Of a stretch of 20,211 nt of DNA, positions 19,738 to 20,211 are shown piece after piece. The stretch comes from Mnemiopsis leidyi. Lineage: Eukaryota; Ctenophora; Tentaculata; Lobata; Bolinopsidae. Each line of letters starts with the position of its first letter. Positions within the stretch are counted from its first letter, which is position 1. The stretch is from contig JH155468.1 of the NCBI GenBank assembly GCA_000226015.1, forward strand, positions 79,255 to 99,465, written 5' to 3'. A model generated the notes under the pieces. It had not been told where the DNA came from. It saw only the letters and a program-made list of their open reading frames with translations, and made no database searches. The position numbers were made by a program, and so were the translations under genes.

Positions 19738-20211
19738 CCGTGTGACATGAATTTTTCAATGGATCAACTCAAAGGAAATGCAGTCAGAAATGCAGAAAAT
19801 CTTCAAAACAGCCAACATCTCGTGTTCATCTGAAGCTACGGAATTCGCTCTCATGAGGTTGAACAAAAACCCAAGCGAAAAACCGCTGTATAATGTAACT
19901 GAAAAAATCCATAATAAGTCAAAATTCTATATCTAATATTATTCAACTTCAGTTGTATTACTTTGCTAATTTTTCAGTAAAATTAATATAGTAATTACAC
20001 CGTAGTAATACCACTGGAGTGGTATTACTTTAGTAACACCATTATAGTAATTACACTCCAGTGGTATTACTAATTCATACCCCGAAATCGACCTTAAAAC
20101 GCGATTCTAACCAATTTTTCTGCTTTTGACAGTTAAGTTAAGTACAGTGCGGGCCAAAATTAACTTCCGATGTTGTTTCAATGTGTATCTAGGTCCATGT
20201 GGTCGATATTT
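19738..20211. other. 3' flank of gene 3 with clustered palindromes
   Basis: No further exon is evident. At about 19989-20074 a set of nested inverted repeats is present. GTAATACCACTGGAGTGG then TATTAC (20003-20026) is itself nearly palindromic. A near reverse-complement copy, beginning GTAATTACACTCCAGTGG, lies at about 20050-20073. Shorter AGTAAT/ATTACT words lie between. This resembles the terminus of a small foldback or MITE-like element. Confidence 0.6.

Overview
This is a window of animal nuclear DNA. It is AT-rich, its coding sequence is split by GT...AG introns, and it carries remains of non-LTR retrotransposons, a tRNA-like promoter relic and many intronic minisatellites. An invertebrate, possibly early-branching, is my best guess, but nothing in the window fixes the taxon. 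I see no bacterial genes, operons, rRNA or CRISPR.

Layout. The left edge (2-217) is the 3' end of a degenerate reverse-transcriptase ORF of a non-LTR element. It is followed by about 2.2 kb of AT-rich DNA with a 102-bp tandem duplication (about 873-1076), a compound hairpin (1477-1575) and a tRNA-like A-box/B-box relic (about 1636-1708). Gene 1 (2444-4324, +) has six exons and encodes a 260-residue aromatic-rich protein that I do not recognise. Gene 2 (5038-17212, +) can be assembled by phase-matched splicing into 15 exons and 1028 residues. It looks like a homologue of PHF21A/BHC80, the H3K4me0-reading PHD-finger subunit of the LSD1-CoREST corepressor. It has a long acidic, repetitive N-terminal exon, several Gln-rich exons, the segment conserved ahead of the AT-hook in PHF21A, a basic patch, a C4HC3 PHD finger and a coiled-coil tail. 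Gene 3 (18317-19737, +) has two exons separated by a 50-bp intron. It encodes a membrane-anchored 456-residue protein with a His...Asn-Cys-x-x-Phe arrangement like the circularly permuted papain-like fold of LRAT and NlpC/P60 relatives.

The most unusual structure is in gene 2. Three unrelated tandem arrays (exact 21-bp period, 34/36-bp period, 12-bp period) lie in the two introns around the basic-patch and PHD exons. Each carries the palindrome CACGTG once per unit: 22 exact copies lie in the arrays and one more lies between them, all inside about 1.43 kb. The arrays abut splice sites, and some units read GTCACGTGAC or CACGTGACGTCA. This could be an intragenic E-box/CRE platform or a set of complementary RNA elements. 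Another intron holds three diverged copies of a roughly 330-bp unknown repeat, and another a 19-bp minisatellite directly after a donor site.

The three genes share a strand but show no functional link. All exon boundaries were read by eye from phase and splice consensus; transcripts are needed to confirm them.
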